DNA of 49,824 nucleotides from JAHIJO01 sp964486075 (lineage in GTDB: Bacteria; Verrucomicrobiota; Kiritimatiellia; JAAZAB01). Both the position numbers and the translations under genes were made by a program. The notes below the pieces were generated by a model. That model saw only the letters and a list, made by a program, of their open reading frames with translations, was not told where the DNA came from and did not search any database. Where the stretch lies: positions 1 through 49,824 of the forward strand of contig CAZALU010000015.1 of assembly GCA_964486075.1 (NCBI GenBank), read 5' to 3'. Of the stretch, positions 42,208-49,824 are shown one piece after another. The first letter of the stretch is position 1; every line of letters begins with the position of its first letter.

Positions 42208-43194
42208 TCAGGAAGCCTGAATCTCGAAGCGGTTTTCCCGAAACACCACCGTTTGCCCGAGGATAGTTGCCAAGCGCCGTCCCTTGAGTCCCAGCAGTGC
42301 CAGCGGATTATCGATGCCAACTTGCCACAGTTCTGGCTCGGACATTATTTCCAGCGCAGCCAGGTGATTCATGCAGCGTAGCATGTTGGCCGAGGATCCG
42401 GCGAGGTAGGGGGTGTCGCCAAAGCTGATGCGTCCCGAAGAAGCCAGGACAACTTCTGCGCCTTGGAATTTGTATTTTCCGGGCGGTAAACCGGCGAGAG
42501 CTGTTTGATCGCTGACAACAATAAAGCGGTTGCGTTCTTTCGCACGCCATGCCACTTTAATGAAGTGAGGTGGCAGGTGTTGTCCGTCGGTAATGAACGT
42601 TCCAGCCAGGGCATCGCTGGCCAATTGCCACCAGAGCGGATTTTGATGCCGGTGGATCATGTTTGGCATCCCGTTGCCAAGGTGCGTGCAGGCCTTGGCG
42701 CCCGCCTGCACTGCTTGCTCCAGTATCGTATCATTTGCCATGTGATGGCCGAGGGCCACCACCGTGCCGTGCCCGGAGGCGAAATTGATCAGCTCCAGCG
42801 CGCCGGTCTCTTCCGGGGCGAGTGTCAGCAGGCTGATTTTGTTATCGGCCCACGCCTGGAATTGACGGAAGACCTCGATCGAGGGCGGAATGATGAACTG
42901 GAGCGGATGTGCGCCGCGGGCGCCTTCCTGCGGCGAGATGAAGGGGCCTTCAAGGTGCACCCCAAGGATATGATGCGAACATTCCGGATCACGCATGGCT
43001 TCCGCCAGCAGTGGCAGGTTTCGGCGGTAGATGTCCATTGAGGATGTGCAGACGGTCGGGCAATAAGCGCAGGTGCCAGCCTTGGCCAATTCCCGGGTGG
43101 CCATGCGAATCTCTTCTAAAGTAAGGGATTCAGCGGAAAAATCGATACCCATATATCCGTTGATCTGAATGTCGATAAAACCGGATTTTTGCAT
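42208..43194 (-). CDS. nagA: N-acetylglucosamine-6-phosphate deacetylase (short form)
   Basis: It removes the acetyl group from GlcNAc-6-phosphate in amino-sugar recycling. The 328 residues begin with FIDIQINGYMGIDFS, equivalent to the start of the TIM barrel. Metal-site motifs are HLEGPFISP, GTVVALGHHMAN, ACTHLGNGMPNM and VVSDQTALAGLPPGKY (catalytic Asp). NagA enzymes normally have about 50 more residues before this, forming half of a beta-sandwich, so the N-terminal domain is truncated or reduced. A GGAAATAACC ribosome-binding region before ATG 43194 lies within the end of the HAD gene, only two bases away. Coupling with a HAD phosphatase suggests a sugar-phosphate role. Confidence 0.83.
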   Translation of the reverse strand: MQKSGFIDIQINGYMGIDFSAESLTLEEIRMATRELAKAGTCAYCPTVCTSSMDIYRRNLPLLAEAMRDPECSHHILGVHLEGPFISPQEGARGAHPLQFIIPPSIEVFRQFQAWADNKISLLTLAPEETGALELINFASGHGTVVALGHHMANDTILEQAVQAGAKACTHLGNGMPNMIHRHQNPLWWQLASDALAGTFITDGQHLPPHFIKVAWRAKERNRFIVVSDQTALAGLPPGKYKFQGAEVVLASSGRISFGDTPYLAGSSANMLRCMNHLAALEIMSEPELWQVGIDNPLALLGLKGRRLATILGQTVVFRENRFEIQAS

Positions 43195-43196
43195 GG

Positions 43197-44093
43197 TTAT
43201 TTCCAAGGCGCTGTTGCAGGTAAAAGTTTGTCGAACTCTTCAATCAGGCTGGACTCGTAATGTCCGCCATATTCATTGCGCAAAAACAGGGTATACGCTT
43301 CCTGGTGGAAGCGTTCCCAGGAGCGGGCCTCATGCCCGGGATTGATGGGATAGAAATGAGCCTTATTTTCACGGGCGGCTGCGAGATCGCCTGGAGCATC
43401 GCCAATCATCAGGATGTTGTCGTCTTGGTAGCGCCCGGCGGTCGCCAGGCGCAGGTGCTCCGACTTGGCGCCCAGCTCTTGACCCGCGATGGCCTTGACG
43501 CAGCTCAGCAGGCCATGCTGGCGCCATTCCCGTACCAGGGCCGCGGTCGGCGTCTGGGAGACGCAAATAGCGTCGGAGTGTGCGCTGATTTGACGCAAGC
43601 TCTCCGACGCACCCGCGAAGGGAGTTGGGTGCGTCAGAGTTTTTTCAATTTTACGGTCCACGGCCTTGCTCCATTCCAAAACAGCGGCCAATTCGGCGTT
43701 GCCGGATTGTAAAGCATTTTTTTCAAGAGTTGAGTTGGCCAGCGGCAGGCCGGAGCCGCAGAATTCTTTTAAGGCCTTAAACTCTGGTAGGGTTATGCCG
43801 GATGCTTTTACTTCGGGCCTCTCGCCGAGCAGGTCAAAAGTTAACAGCAGGCTCAAGAACCGGTTACGTCCGCGATGGCGGGAATACAGGTTGACGAATT
43901 CAGCGGTTTCGCGCAGCAGCTTTTCGATGGGCTCCAGGTGCCAATGCGCAACAATCAGCTTGTGGAAACATTGCTTCTGCTTGATCTCCATCGTATCGAA
44001 CACACAGCCGTCGGAATCGATGCCGACAAAAGTCGTATATTCCGGCTTGAGATTTGCCAAATCGTCCCTGGAAAACAAAATTGATTTAGTCAT
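43197..44093 (-). CDS. HAD-superfamily phosphatase-like protein
   Basis: The 298-residue protein has the HAD motif I VGIDSDGCVFDTME (nucleophile Asp26, acid Asp28), a large helical cap (about 34-165), motif II-type CVSQTPTAA and motif III-IV with a Lys and ILMIGDAPGDLAAA. The catalytic acids are all present. The substrate cannot be named; phosphosugar hydrolysis fits the neighbouring nagA, whose start is two bases past its stop. The ATG at 44093 is chosen because a GAAG-containing stretch precedes it by about seven bases. It seems to be the first gene of an HAD-nagA unit. Confidence 0.82.
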   Translation of the reverse strand: MTKSILFSRDDLANLKPEYTTFVGIDSDGCVFDTMEIKQKQCFHKLIVAHWHLEPIEKLLRETAEFVNLYSRHRGRNRFLSLLLTFDLLGERPEVKASGITLPEFKALKEFCGSGLPLANSTLEKNALQSGNAELAAVLEWSKAVDRKIEKTLTHPTPFAGASESLRQISAHSDAICVSQTPTAALVREWRQHGLLSCVKAIAGQELGAKSEHLRLATAGRYQDDNILMIGDAPGDLAAARENKAHFYPINPGHEARSWERFHQEAYTLFLRNEYGGHYESSLIEEFDKLLPATAPWK

Positions 44094-44280
44094 GGAGACT
44101 TCTTCTTGTCACGGCCGAATAGCGCTATAGAAGCCATTCTCCTTTTGGCGCCGCCAGCCTTGAATTAGGCCCCGATCGCGCTACGCGCATCGGGACTACT
44201 TTATCCCAAGGTAGGGCGAACCCTCCCGCCTTCGCGGCGCGGTAACCCGGGTGAGCCGTTAAGAATCAGACGGCTCGGTC

Positions 44281-44305
44281 GGCTTGCCCGAGCGTAGGCC
44301 AGGGA
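44281..44305 (+). repeat. Short dispersed repeat R3, copy 2
   Basis: GGCTTGCCCGAGCGTAGGCC followed by AGGGA matches the reverse complement of 24441-24465, at about 22 of 25 positions. At the other site it lies inside a broken tRNA copy. Confidence 0.6.
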
Positions 44306-44346
44306 GGCCTTGCCCCACCAAGATTTAAATTCCGATGCGGCGAGCT

Positions 44347-44516
44347 ATAGTGTTTCAGATAAATAACGTAACAATGCGAGACGAAGTTCTAAGGGAACCC
44401 ACCCCTATCCCCTCCAAGGAGGGGAACTGATTGGTTTGCAATATCTTATCCCCTCCCTGGAGGGGCGAGGGGTGGGTTCCTTGATCCTCGGAAGTTAATT
44501 ACCTGAACATCTATAG
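44347..44516 (-). repeat. Dispersed palindromic repeat R1, copy C
   Basis: Inverted relative to copies A and B, about 170 bp. Its ends, CTATAGATGTTCAG and CTATAGTGTTTCAG (read inward from each side), form an imperfect 14-bp terminal inverted repeat with 11-12 matches. Inside are the 13-bp arms GGAACCCACCCCT (44394-44406) and AGGGGTGGGTTCC (44468-44480) and two CCCCTCC/GGAGGGG-type stems. Confidence 0.9.
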
Positions 44517-44640
44517 GGTGCGAGCTTGCTCGCCGCTGTTTTTTATTGAAGAATGGCCTGACTCAATCCGTCAGCTGATGGACAGGCCCTTCCGGCAAAG
44601 GCGATGAATAACATGGCGAGCAGTTTATGGGTGCTTTTCA

Positions 44641-46059
44641 TTAGGCCAGCCATTCAGTATGGAACATTTCGCCGCGCTTGCGATCCACCCGTTCATAGGT
44701 GTGGGCGCCGAAATAATCGCGCTGGGCCTGTAGGAGATTGGCCGGCAGGCGGGCGCTGCGATAGCTGTCGAAATAGGCAAGGGCCGAGCCGAAAGCCGGC
44801 ATGGGAATTCCCAGGCGCGAAGATTCCATGAGCACTTTGCGCAGGCTATCCTGGTTTTTTTTGAGGATGCCGCAGAAATAACGATCCAACATCAAGTTCG
44901 GCAAATCCGGTTGGCGTTCAAAAGCCTCTTTGATATTGCCTAGAAACCGAGCGCGGATTATGCAGCCACCCCGCCACATCAGCGCTATGTCGCCGAAATT
45001 CAAGTTCCAGTGGTATTCCCTGGCGGCGGCCGCCAGCAGCGCATAGCCCTGGGCATAGGAGCAAATCTTGGCGGCATACAGGGCCCGGCGAAGGGCTTCG
45101 ATAAAAGCTGTCCGGTTACCACTGAATGTTGTCTTGGGGCCCGGCAAGGACTTGGCAGCTACAACGCGCTCTGCCTTGATGGCCGAGATGTAACGCGCGA
45201 ATACCGCTTCGGCGATCGTCGACGCCGGCACGCCCAAGTTCAGGGCGGCATCGCTTGTCCATTTGCCGGTGCCTTTCTGACCCGCGGTATCGAGGATGAC
45301 ATCCACCATGGGTTTGCCGGTCTCCGGATCTTTTTTGGCCAGGATGTCTGCCGTGATCTGGATCAGGTACGAATCAAGTTCGCCCTTGTTCCATTTTCGG
45401 AATATCTTGTGCATGGCCGGAGCATCTAGCTTCAGGCCGTCTTGTAAAATGCTATAGGCCTCGCAAATTAGCTGCATGTCGCCGTATTCGATGCCGTTAT
45501 GCACCATTTTTACGAAGTGGCCGGCGCCATCGTTGCCCAACCATTCGCAGCAGGGGGAGCCATCTTCGACTTTCGCGCTGATCGCTTGAAAAATTTTCTT
45601 GACGTGCCGCCAGGCCCGCGGCGAGCCGCCGGGCATGATGCTTGGTCCTTTCAGCGCGCCTTCCTCGCCGCCGGAAACCCCGGTGCCGATGAACAGCAGC
45701 CCTTTTTCCTCTAGGCTCTTTGTACGGCGAATGGTATCCGGAAAGTGGGAGTTGCCGCCGTCAATAATTATGTCGCCTTTGTTGAGCAGCGGCACGAGTT
45801 GATCGATAAAATCATCGACAGGCTTGCCGGCCTTGACCATCAGCATGACTCGCCGTGGTTTTTTTAAGGAGGCCACGAGCTCGGGGAGACTCTGCGCACC
45901 GATAAATCTCTTGCCCTGGCCTCGTCCGTTCATGAAAGCATCCACTTTCGACAGCGTGCGGTTGAAGACCGTCACCGTGAATCCGCGACTTTCTATGTTA
46001 AGGACCAAATTCTCGCCCATCACCGCGAGTCCTATCAATCCGATATCCGCTTGCTTCAT
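44641..46059 (-). CDS. gnd: 6-phosphogluconate dehydrogenase, decarboxylating
   Basis: It oxidises 6-phosphogluconate to ribulose-5-phosphate and CO2 with NADP, supplying NADPH and pentoses. The 472-residue protein is the long form. IGLIGLAVMGENLVLNIESR binds the cofactor and FNRTLSKVD determines NADP use. GTGVSGGEEGALKGPSIMPGG is the substrate-binding signature. The catalytic Lys is in GHFVKMVHNGIEYGDMQLI. KGTGKWTSDAALNLGVP and WRGGCIIRARFL follow. The ATG at 46059 is preceded by an 18-G tract (46068-46085) at the ribosome-binding position instead of a normal Shine-Dalgarno sequence. Confidence 0.96.
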   Translation of the reverse strand: MKQADIGLIGLAVMGENLVLNIESRGFTVTVFNRTLSKVDAFMNGRGQGKRFIGAQSLPELVASLKKPRRVMLMVKAGKPVDDFIDQLVPLLNKGDIIIDGGNSHFPDTIRRTKSLEEKGLLFIGTGVSGGEEGALKGPSIMPGGSPRAWRHVKKIFQAISAKVEDGSPCCEWLGNDGAGHFVKMVHNGIEYGDMQLICEAYSILQDGLKLDAPAMHKIFRKWNKGELDSYLIQITADILAKKDPETGKPMVDVILDTAGQKGTGKWTSDAALNLGVPASTIAEAVFARYISAIKAERVVAAKSLPGPKTTFSGNRTAFIEALRRALYAAKICSYAQGYALLAAAAREYHWNLNFGDIALMWRGGCIIRARFLGNIKEAFERQPDLPNLMLDRYFCGILKKNQDSLRKVLMESSRLGIPMPAFGSALAYFDSYRSARLPANLLQAQRDYFGAHTYERVDRKRGEMFHTEWLA

Positions 46060-46372
46060 ATTATTATCCCCCCCCCCCCCCCCCCAGAATGATTACTAAA
46101 TATGCAATTTCATTACCATCCTTTTAAGCAAAATTCCAGAAAATGCAAGCGAAAACAGCTCTATTTCTCAGCAATTGTAATTTATGGTCTTTAGATCCCC
46201 CCCCCCGCGACCTTGTGTCGCGGGTGAAGCCATAATTGCAATTACTAATTGCGAAGACTCTTGCTTGACAGCTTGACGTTGCATGTCATAGCATGCCCAC
46301 GCCTATTTGAATTTTGGAAGAGATGGCGCTGAATAAGTCCAACATGAAAATAATGTAAAGGTGGAATAATCT
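46060..46372. other. Divergent gnd/argC regulatory region
   Basis: This 313-base region holds the control sequences of gnd (minus) and argC (plus). It contains a C18 tract (46068-46085), a C10 tract (46197-46206), and an 8-bp stem hairpin CCCGCGAC-cttgt-GTCGCGGG (46204-46224). A TTGACA and an inverted GCATG-TCATAG-CATGC sit near 46265-46296 ahead of argC. No well-spaced -10 box was identified. Confidence 0.6.
46068..46085. repeat. Homopolymer of 18 C (18 G on the gnd sense strand)
   Basis: The run is 8 bases upstream of the gnd ATG and occupies the ribosome-binding position. Homopolymers of this length are unstable in replication, but also in sequencing, so its exact length is uncertain. Confidence 0.8.
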
Positions 46373-47431
46373 ATGATCAAAGTCAAAGTTGTTGGGGCGG
46401 GCGGATACGGCGGCGTAGGTATCACGGAACTCCTCTTGGGGCATCCCAAGGCAAAACTGGCCTGCCTGGTGGATGTGACGGATATCGGCGCGCCGATCAG
46501 CAAGCTGTATCCGCATTTGACCGGGTTTTGCGATATGCCCATTGTCGACGCTGCCGATCCGGCAGCGCAAGTGCCGGTGGATGTGACGTTCATGTCCACA
46601 CCCGACGGCGTTGGCATGAAGCTAGCTCCGGCCGAGTTAAAGGCCGGCGCCAAAGTCATTGATTACAGCGGAGACTTCCGGTTCAACTCGCCGCAGAGTT
46701 ATGCCGAGTATGCGACGCGCATCGGGCGGGATCCCCAACATGCTTCGCCGGAACTTTTGCCGCAGGCGGTGTATGGATTGGCCGAACTGCACCGCCAGGA
46801 AATCACCGCCGCAACGCGGGTGATCGGCAACCCGGGCTGCTTTGCCGTCAGTTGCATCCTGGGCTTGGCCCCGGCGGTCAAGCAGGGCCTGATCCGGCTC
46901 TCAAGCATTATTTGTGACTGCAAGACCGGCGTTTCCGGGGCAGGCAAGAAGCCGTCCGCCGCGTTTCATTACCCGGCGCGCTACGATAATATGAATTCCT
47001 ACAAGTTGGCGGGCCACCAGCATGTCTGTGAAATCGAGCGTGAGCTGGGCCTGCTGGCCGGAGCTGATCTGAAAGTAACCTTTACGGCCCAGGTGGTGCC
47101 GATCTGCCGGGGCATCATGTCCTCGCTCTACGGCGAATTGGCCGCTGGCGTTACCCCGACGGATGTTGCCGATGCATACCGGGACTTTTATCGTGAGCAG
47201 CATTTTGTCCGGATCTGCGAACGCGACTCGGGCGTTGGCTCGGTCCATGTCCGCGGCACCAATTACTGTGACCTGATCGTGGACGTCGACGCCCGTACGA
47301 ATATGCTGCGGGTGGTTTCGCATATCGACAATCTCATGAAAGGGCAGGCCGGTTCCGCCCTGCAAAATATGAACCTGTTATTCGGTTTTCCGGAAACGGA
47401 CGGCTTTAACCAGCCTGGTAAATATCCCTGA
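46373..47431 (+). CDS. argC: N-acetyl-gamma-glutamyl-phosphate reductase
   Basis: It reduces N-acetylglutamyl-5-phosphate to the semialdehyde in arginine (ornithine) synthesis, using NADPH. The 352 residues match type 1 ArgC. KVVGAGGYGGVGITELLLGHP binds the nucleotide, DYSGDFRF and YGLAELHR follow, and the catalytic Cys156 lies in VIGNPGCFAVS. CKTGVSGAGKKP, YKLAGHQHVCEIERELG and the late VVSHIDNLMKGQAGSALQN are all typical. AAAGGTGG ten bases upstream supports the ATG. No other arg gene is adjacent. Confidence 0.95.
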   Translation: MIKVKVVGAGGYGGVGITELLLGHPKAKLACLVDVTDIGAPISKLYPHLTGFCDMPIVDAADPAAQVPVDVTFMSTPDGVGMKLAPAELKAGAKVIDYSGDFRFNSPQSYAEYATRIGRDPQHASPELLPQAVYGLAELHRQEITAATRVIGNPGCFAVSCILGLAPAVKQGLIRLSSIICDCKTGVSGAGKKPSAAFHYPARYDNMNSYKLAGHQHVCEIERELGLLAGADLKVTFTAQVVPICRGIMSSLYGELAAGVTPTDVADAYRDFYREQHFVRICERDSGVGSVHVRGTNYCDLIVDVDARTNMLRVVSHIDNLMKGQAGSALQNMNLLFGFPETDGFNQPGKYP

Positions 47432-47810
47432 GCCAATTTGTCCGCGTTGTCGCCGGAGGCGCTGACCGCATTGCGTGCTGTGTTCAAGAGCGAACAGGTG
47501 GGGGCGGCAGATTTTTTTGTGGTTGCACGCTCCCTGCCGTACGACATGTGCGCGTCGTGACCGGCACCATGGAGCTGCTCTGCCTGACCGAACCGATCGC
47601 ATCGAAGCTCCGAAGACCACAACCAGTCCCGACCTCTCGGAGAGTCGGGATGGCTACAAAAGATTCAAATTCCTATACATTGAATTAGGCCAGGCGGCTG
47701 CCAGACAATTTTGCTTTCATTCGATGTTTTCATCGAGTAGAAGGCGCCAGCGCCGCTTTTCGTTCCATCCTATCCCGGTGATGAAGCAACGGTTGGTCGG
47801 TGCTTCCGCT
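47432..47810. other. Intergenic region between argC and rhamnulokinase
   Basis: No gene I can support. A 41-codon frame after the argC stop (47435-47557, reading ALSPEALTALRAVFKSEQ) may be a remnant but has no start signal. A strong stem TCCCGA/TCGGGA with inner CTCT/AGAG occurs at 47627-47650, and GGCGC-CA-GCGCC followed by GCTTTT at 47743-47758 could act as a weak terminator. Confidence 0.4.
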
Positions 47811-49355
47811 TTATCTTCGGGCATTGAATAGCCGGTTGAACGTCTCATAGGCCCTATCCCAAGCCGCAGTATCCCGCGGTTGATATTGCTTTATGGGAAA
47901 TGCCTGCTTGATCATCGGAATGGCTTCCGGCAGGGATCGTATTATCCCCAATCCCAGGGCTTGGACCATGATATTGCCGACCGCAGTCGCCTCGACGGGT
48001 CCGGCCAGCACGGGGAGTCCGACGGCATCGGCCGTAAACTGGTTGAGCATTTCGTTCCGCGATCCGCCGCCTACGATATGGATAACAAGGCTCCGCTGGT
48101 CGCAGACACGGGAAATATCCTCGTTGATCCGACGGTACTTCAAGGCCAGGCTCTCATAGACCATGCGCAGCAGCCCACCGCGGCCGGAGGGCGCTTGCTG
48201 GCGGCTTTTGCGGCAACAGGCCGAGAGCGCTTTTTCCATGTTCGGCGGATTATATAATTCCGGATCGTCCGGATCGATCAAGGCCGCGAAAGCCGGCGCC
48301 TTTTGGGCCAGCCCGTACATTTCATCCCACTCCATTTCCTGCCCGTCCGCATCGCGCCAGACACGGCGTAATTCATGCGCCAGCCAGCCGCCCATGCAGT
48401 TCTTCAGAAGCCGGACATTGCCGATGCCTCCTTCATTGCTCAAATTGAGGGCCATAGCTTCCATGGTGGTGATCGGTTCCGGCACAAAGCGGCCGACCAG
48501 GGACCATGTGCCCGAACTGATGATAAGCGCCGTGGCCGAGTCCGCCACCGGCGCTGCGGCAAAGGCGCTGGCGGTGTCGTGTCCGCCCACGGCCACCAGT
48601 TTGGCAGGCTTCAAGCCAACAGAATCTGCCAACGCTTGGTGCATCCGGCCTAAAATAGTGCCCGGCGCTACGATCTCCGGCATTATTTCGGGCGGTATCC
48701 CCAGCTTGCGCAGGATTTCACGGCTCCAAGTCAGGGACTTGGCGTCCATGAGCTGGGTGATGCTGGCCCAAGTTGAATCCAGCTTGATCATACCCCCCAG
48801 GTAATAATAGAAAAGCGAAGGAATCGGTGCATAGCGGCAGCCGGGCAGCATCAGTTGGCGACGATTCTGAATCAACCACAATAGTTGGTTGCTGAGATTG
48901 AACGGCTGGAAATGGATGCCGGTTATGGCATAAATTCGCTCCGCCGGGATGCGGGCTTTAACTTCGTCGGTCATCGTATCCAAGCGATGATCACGGTAGG
49001 CATAAACCTTGCCCAGCAGATCGCCGTCAGTGCCGACAAGATGCCCGTCAGCGCCCCAGGTGTCGATACCAATGGCTTCCGGGCCGGCGCCCAGTGCGCG
49101 GCGCCAGGCGTGTAAGCCGGCTACGATATTGGCGTAAATATGAGTGTCGTCCCATACCATGCGTTCCCGCACTGTGCCTGTCCGGTCGGGAATATGGAAG
49201 GCCACGCTTTCATGAGTAAAACGATGGATTTCCTGCATGGAAAAACCGGACGGGGTAAAAATCCCGGCGCAACATTTGCCGCCGGACGCCCCCAGATCCA
49301 CAGCCATCAAGCGCAGCAATTTTCGATTGGCTTTTTTTGATTTACGATGTGTCAT
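47811..49355 (-). CDS. rhaB: Rhamnulokinase (FGGY carbohydrate kinase)
   Basis: It phosphorylates L-rhamnulose to rhamnulose-1-phosphate in rhamnose catabolism. The 514-residue FGGY-family protein begins MAVDLGASGGKC (phosphate 1 motif), with WDDTHIYANIVAGL, IGIDTWGADGHLV, DHRLDTMTDEV, FQPFNLSNQLLWL, VAVGGHDTASAFAA, LIISSGTWSLVG and IHIVGGGSRNEMLNQFTADA. The order and the FQPFNLSNQLLW-type segment favour rhamnulokinase over xylulokinase or gluconokinase, though fuculokinase remains possible. AGGAACC nine bases before the ATG supports the start. No rhamnose isomerase or aldolase is in the window. It faces argC. Confidence 0.85.
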   Translation of the reverse strand: MTHRKSKKANRKLLRLMAVDLGASGGKCCAGIFTPSGFSMQEIHRFTHESVAFHIPDRTGTVRERMVWDDTHIYANIVAGLHAWRRALGAGPEAIGIDTWGADGHLVGTDGDLLGKVYAYRDHRLDTMTDEVKARIPAERIYAITGIHFQPFNLSNQLLWLIQNRRQLMLPGCRYAPIPSLFYYYLGGMIKLDSTWASITQLMDAKSLTWSREILRKLGIPPEIMPEIVAPGTILGRMHQALADSVGLKPAKLVAVGGHDTASAFAAAPVADSATALIISSGTWSLVGRFVPEPITTMEAMALNLSNEGGIGNVRLLKNCMGGWLAHELRRVWRDADGQEMEWDEMYGLAQKAPAFAALIDPDDPELYNPPNMEKALSACCRKSRQQAPSGRGGLLRMVYESLALKYRRINEDISRVCDQRSLVIHIVGGGSRNEMLNQFTADAVGLPVLAGPVEATAVGNIMVQALGLGIIRSLPEAIPMIKQAFPIKQYQPRDTAAWDRAYETFNRLFNARR

Positions 49356-49824
49356 TTTTAGGTTCCTGTACGCAGAAGAACACCTGCGATTATCCAGATG
49401 ATGTCATGATAACCCCAATAGTACCCAGCCCCCAACCACTCCCAGGAGGGGAGTCAGATTAGATTGGACAGCTCAATGGCAAAATTAAGCTATAACTTCA
49501 TGGCTGTCAACCTCCTGTATTTTGGCCCTGCGGTTACAATGCATCCTCACATGTGAGTGTTGGATGGGGCAAGAACAAAATAGCGGCAAACGAAAGGCAG
49601 ACCTTTAGGAAATTGAGGTCACGTCTCGATAAGCGCTTCCGCTGGAAAACCGATGCATGGTTGGGAAGGAACCCCGATCCTCCCAGTTTTGTTAAAATAG
49701 GCCTATTTCGACGCCAGGCGGGACGGCGTTTACGCCGCCCTTAGTCTTTTCAGCAGAATTAACAATCGACACTACGGTTCCAAATTAGGAATTCTTCGAG
49801 TTCCTGAAAGGCCGGATGAAGCCT
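49356..49824. other. Terminal intergenic region with repeats
   Basis: It contains the upstream side of the rhamnulokinase gene. A short R1-type stem (CCACTCCC/GGAGGGGAGT) lies at about 49435-49455 and R2 copy 2 at 49636-49760. There is no supported gene up to the window end. Confidence 0.5.
49636..49760. mobile_element. MITE-like repeat R2, copy 2 (inverted)
   Basis: This 125-bp copy lies in the opposite orientation to 23635-23764. Read on the minus strand it has ATTCTGCTGAAAAG, a GACGGCG-palindrome, AAATAGGCCTATTTT, AAAACTGGGAGGATCGGGGT, TCCTTCCC and GTTTTCCAGCGGAA. The terminal inverted repeats are less exact than in copy 1. Confidence 0.8.

Larger units (their letters stand above)
44094..44640. 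other. Intergenic region rich in repeats
   Basis: The 547-base gap holds GC-rich palindromic pieces (44170-44310), including a 25-bp block shared with the broken tRNA-Phe region and TTGAATTAGGCC, which recurs near 47681. R1 copy C follows, then a GCGAG-CTTG-CTCGC hairpin at about 44521-44534. No coding frame is convincing. Confidence 0.6.

Noticed and set aside
47435..47557. Possible small gene or argJ remnant after argC
   Set aside because: The 41 codons lack a start signal and do not resemble the start of ArgJ. It is recorded only as an intergenic note.

Overview
The window looks like the chromosome of a free-living, GC-rich (roughly mid-50s %) Gram-negative bacterium, most plausibly of the Planctomycetes-Verrucomicrobia-Lentisphaerae (PVC) group and perhaps Kiritimatiellota, Verrucomicrobiota or Lentisphaerota. 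This rests on gene content (alpha2-type glycyl-tRNA synthetase, OmpA-type outer membrane protein, phosphatidylserine pathway, GH38 mannosidase, C1-peptidase/FG-GAP remnants, a small family I associate with Verrucomicrobia) and on many intergenic palindromic repeats. No marker gene here fixes the phylum, so the assignment is an inference.

Layout. 0.2-7.5 kb, plus strand: TPR membrane protein, rimO, pgsA, a Cys-rich unknown, a D-aminoacylase-like amidohydrolase, an FtsB/DivIC-like protein and a NamZ-like (DUF1343) hydrolase. 7.7-11.3 kb, minus: glyQS-larB-larC, which brings in two steps of nickel-pincer cofactor synthesis. 11.4-12.8 kb, plus: a ROK-type protein. 12.9-16.2 kb, minus: a tight three-gene operon (DegT aminotransferase, ceramidase-like protein, SDR) behind a near-consensus promoter and a perfect operator-like palindrome. 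16.4-21.4 kb: EF-hand protein, large polytopic membrane protein, glmM, OmpA-like protein. 21.6-24.7 kb: orphan BMP-type binding protein, then a decayed accessory patch (nuclease pseudogene, MITE, truncated S24 peptidase, broken tRNA-Phe copy) ending at an intact tRNA-Phe.

24.8-27.0 kb: cupin and iron-type alcohol dehydrogenase (coupled) and a conserved unknown. 27.1-27.7 kb: a 700-bp gap with a hairpin, a MITE-like repeat and the 3' end (domains V-VI) of a group II intron. 27.7-30.8 kb: rnr and an unknown secreted protein. 30.9-31.9 kb: a broken C1 peptidase/FG-GAP chimera whose catalytic Cys codon is TGA. 31.9-36.1 kb: glucuronokinase-like GHMP kinase overlapping galU, a hybrid sensor protein lacking its phospho-acceptor His, and a small Cys protein. 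36.1-39.7 kb: divergent GH38 mannosidase and Old-Yellow-Enzyme-type oxidoreductase. 40.0-42.2 kb: psd-pssA-udg with ATGA overlaps. 42.2-46.1 kb, minus: HAD phosphatase-nagA and gnd, the latter behind an 18-G tract. 46.4-49.4 kb: argC (plus) and rhamnulokinase (minus), then repeats.

How the genes work together. The themes are envelope building (pgsA, psd, pssA, glmM, ompA, FtsB-like), turnover of wall and amino sugars (NamZ-like, D-aminoacylase-like, nagA, HAD), and sugar catabolism (mannosidase, rhamnulokinase, glucuronokinase/galU, gnd, ROK, the DegT-SDR operon). No intact transposase, integrase, phage structural cluster or CRISPR array is seen. The mobile component is non-autonomous or decayed: at least two MITE-like families, a group II intron tail and a tRNA duplicate.
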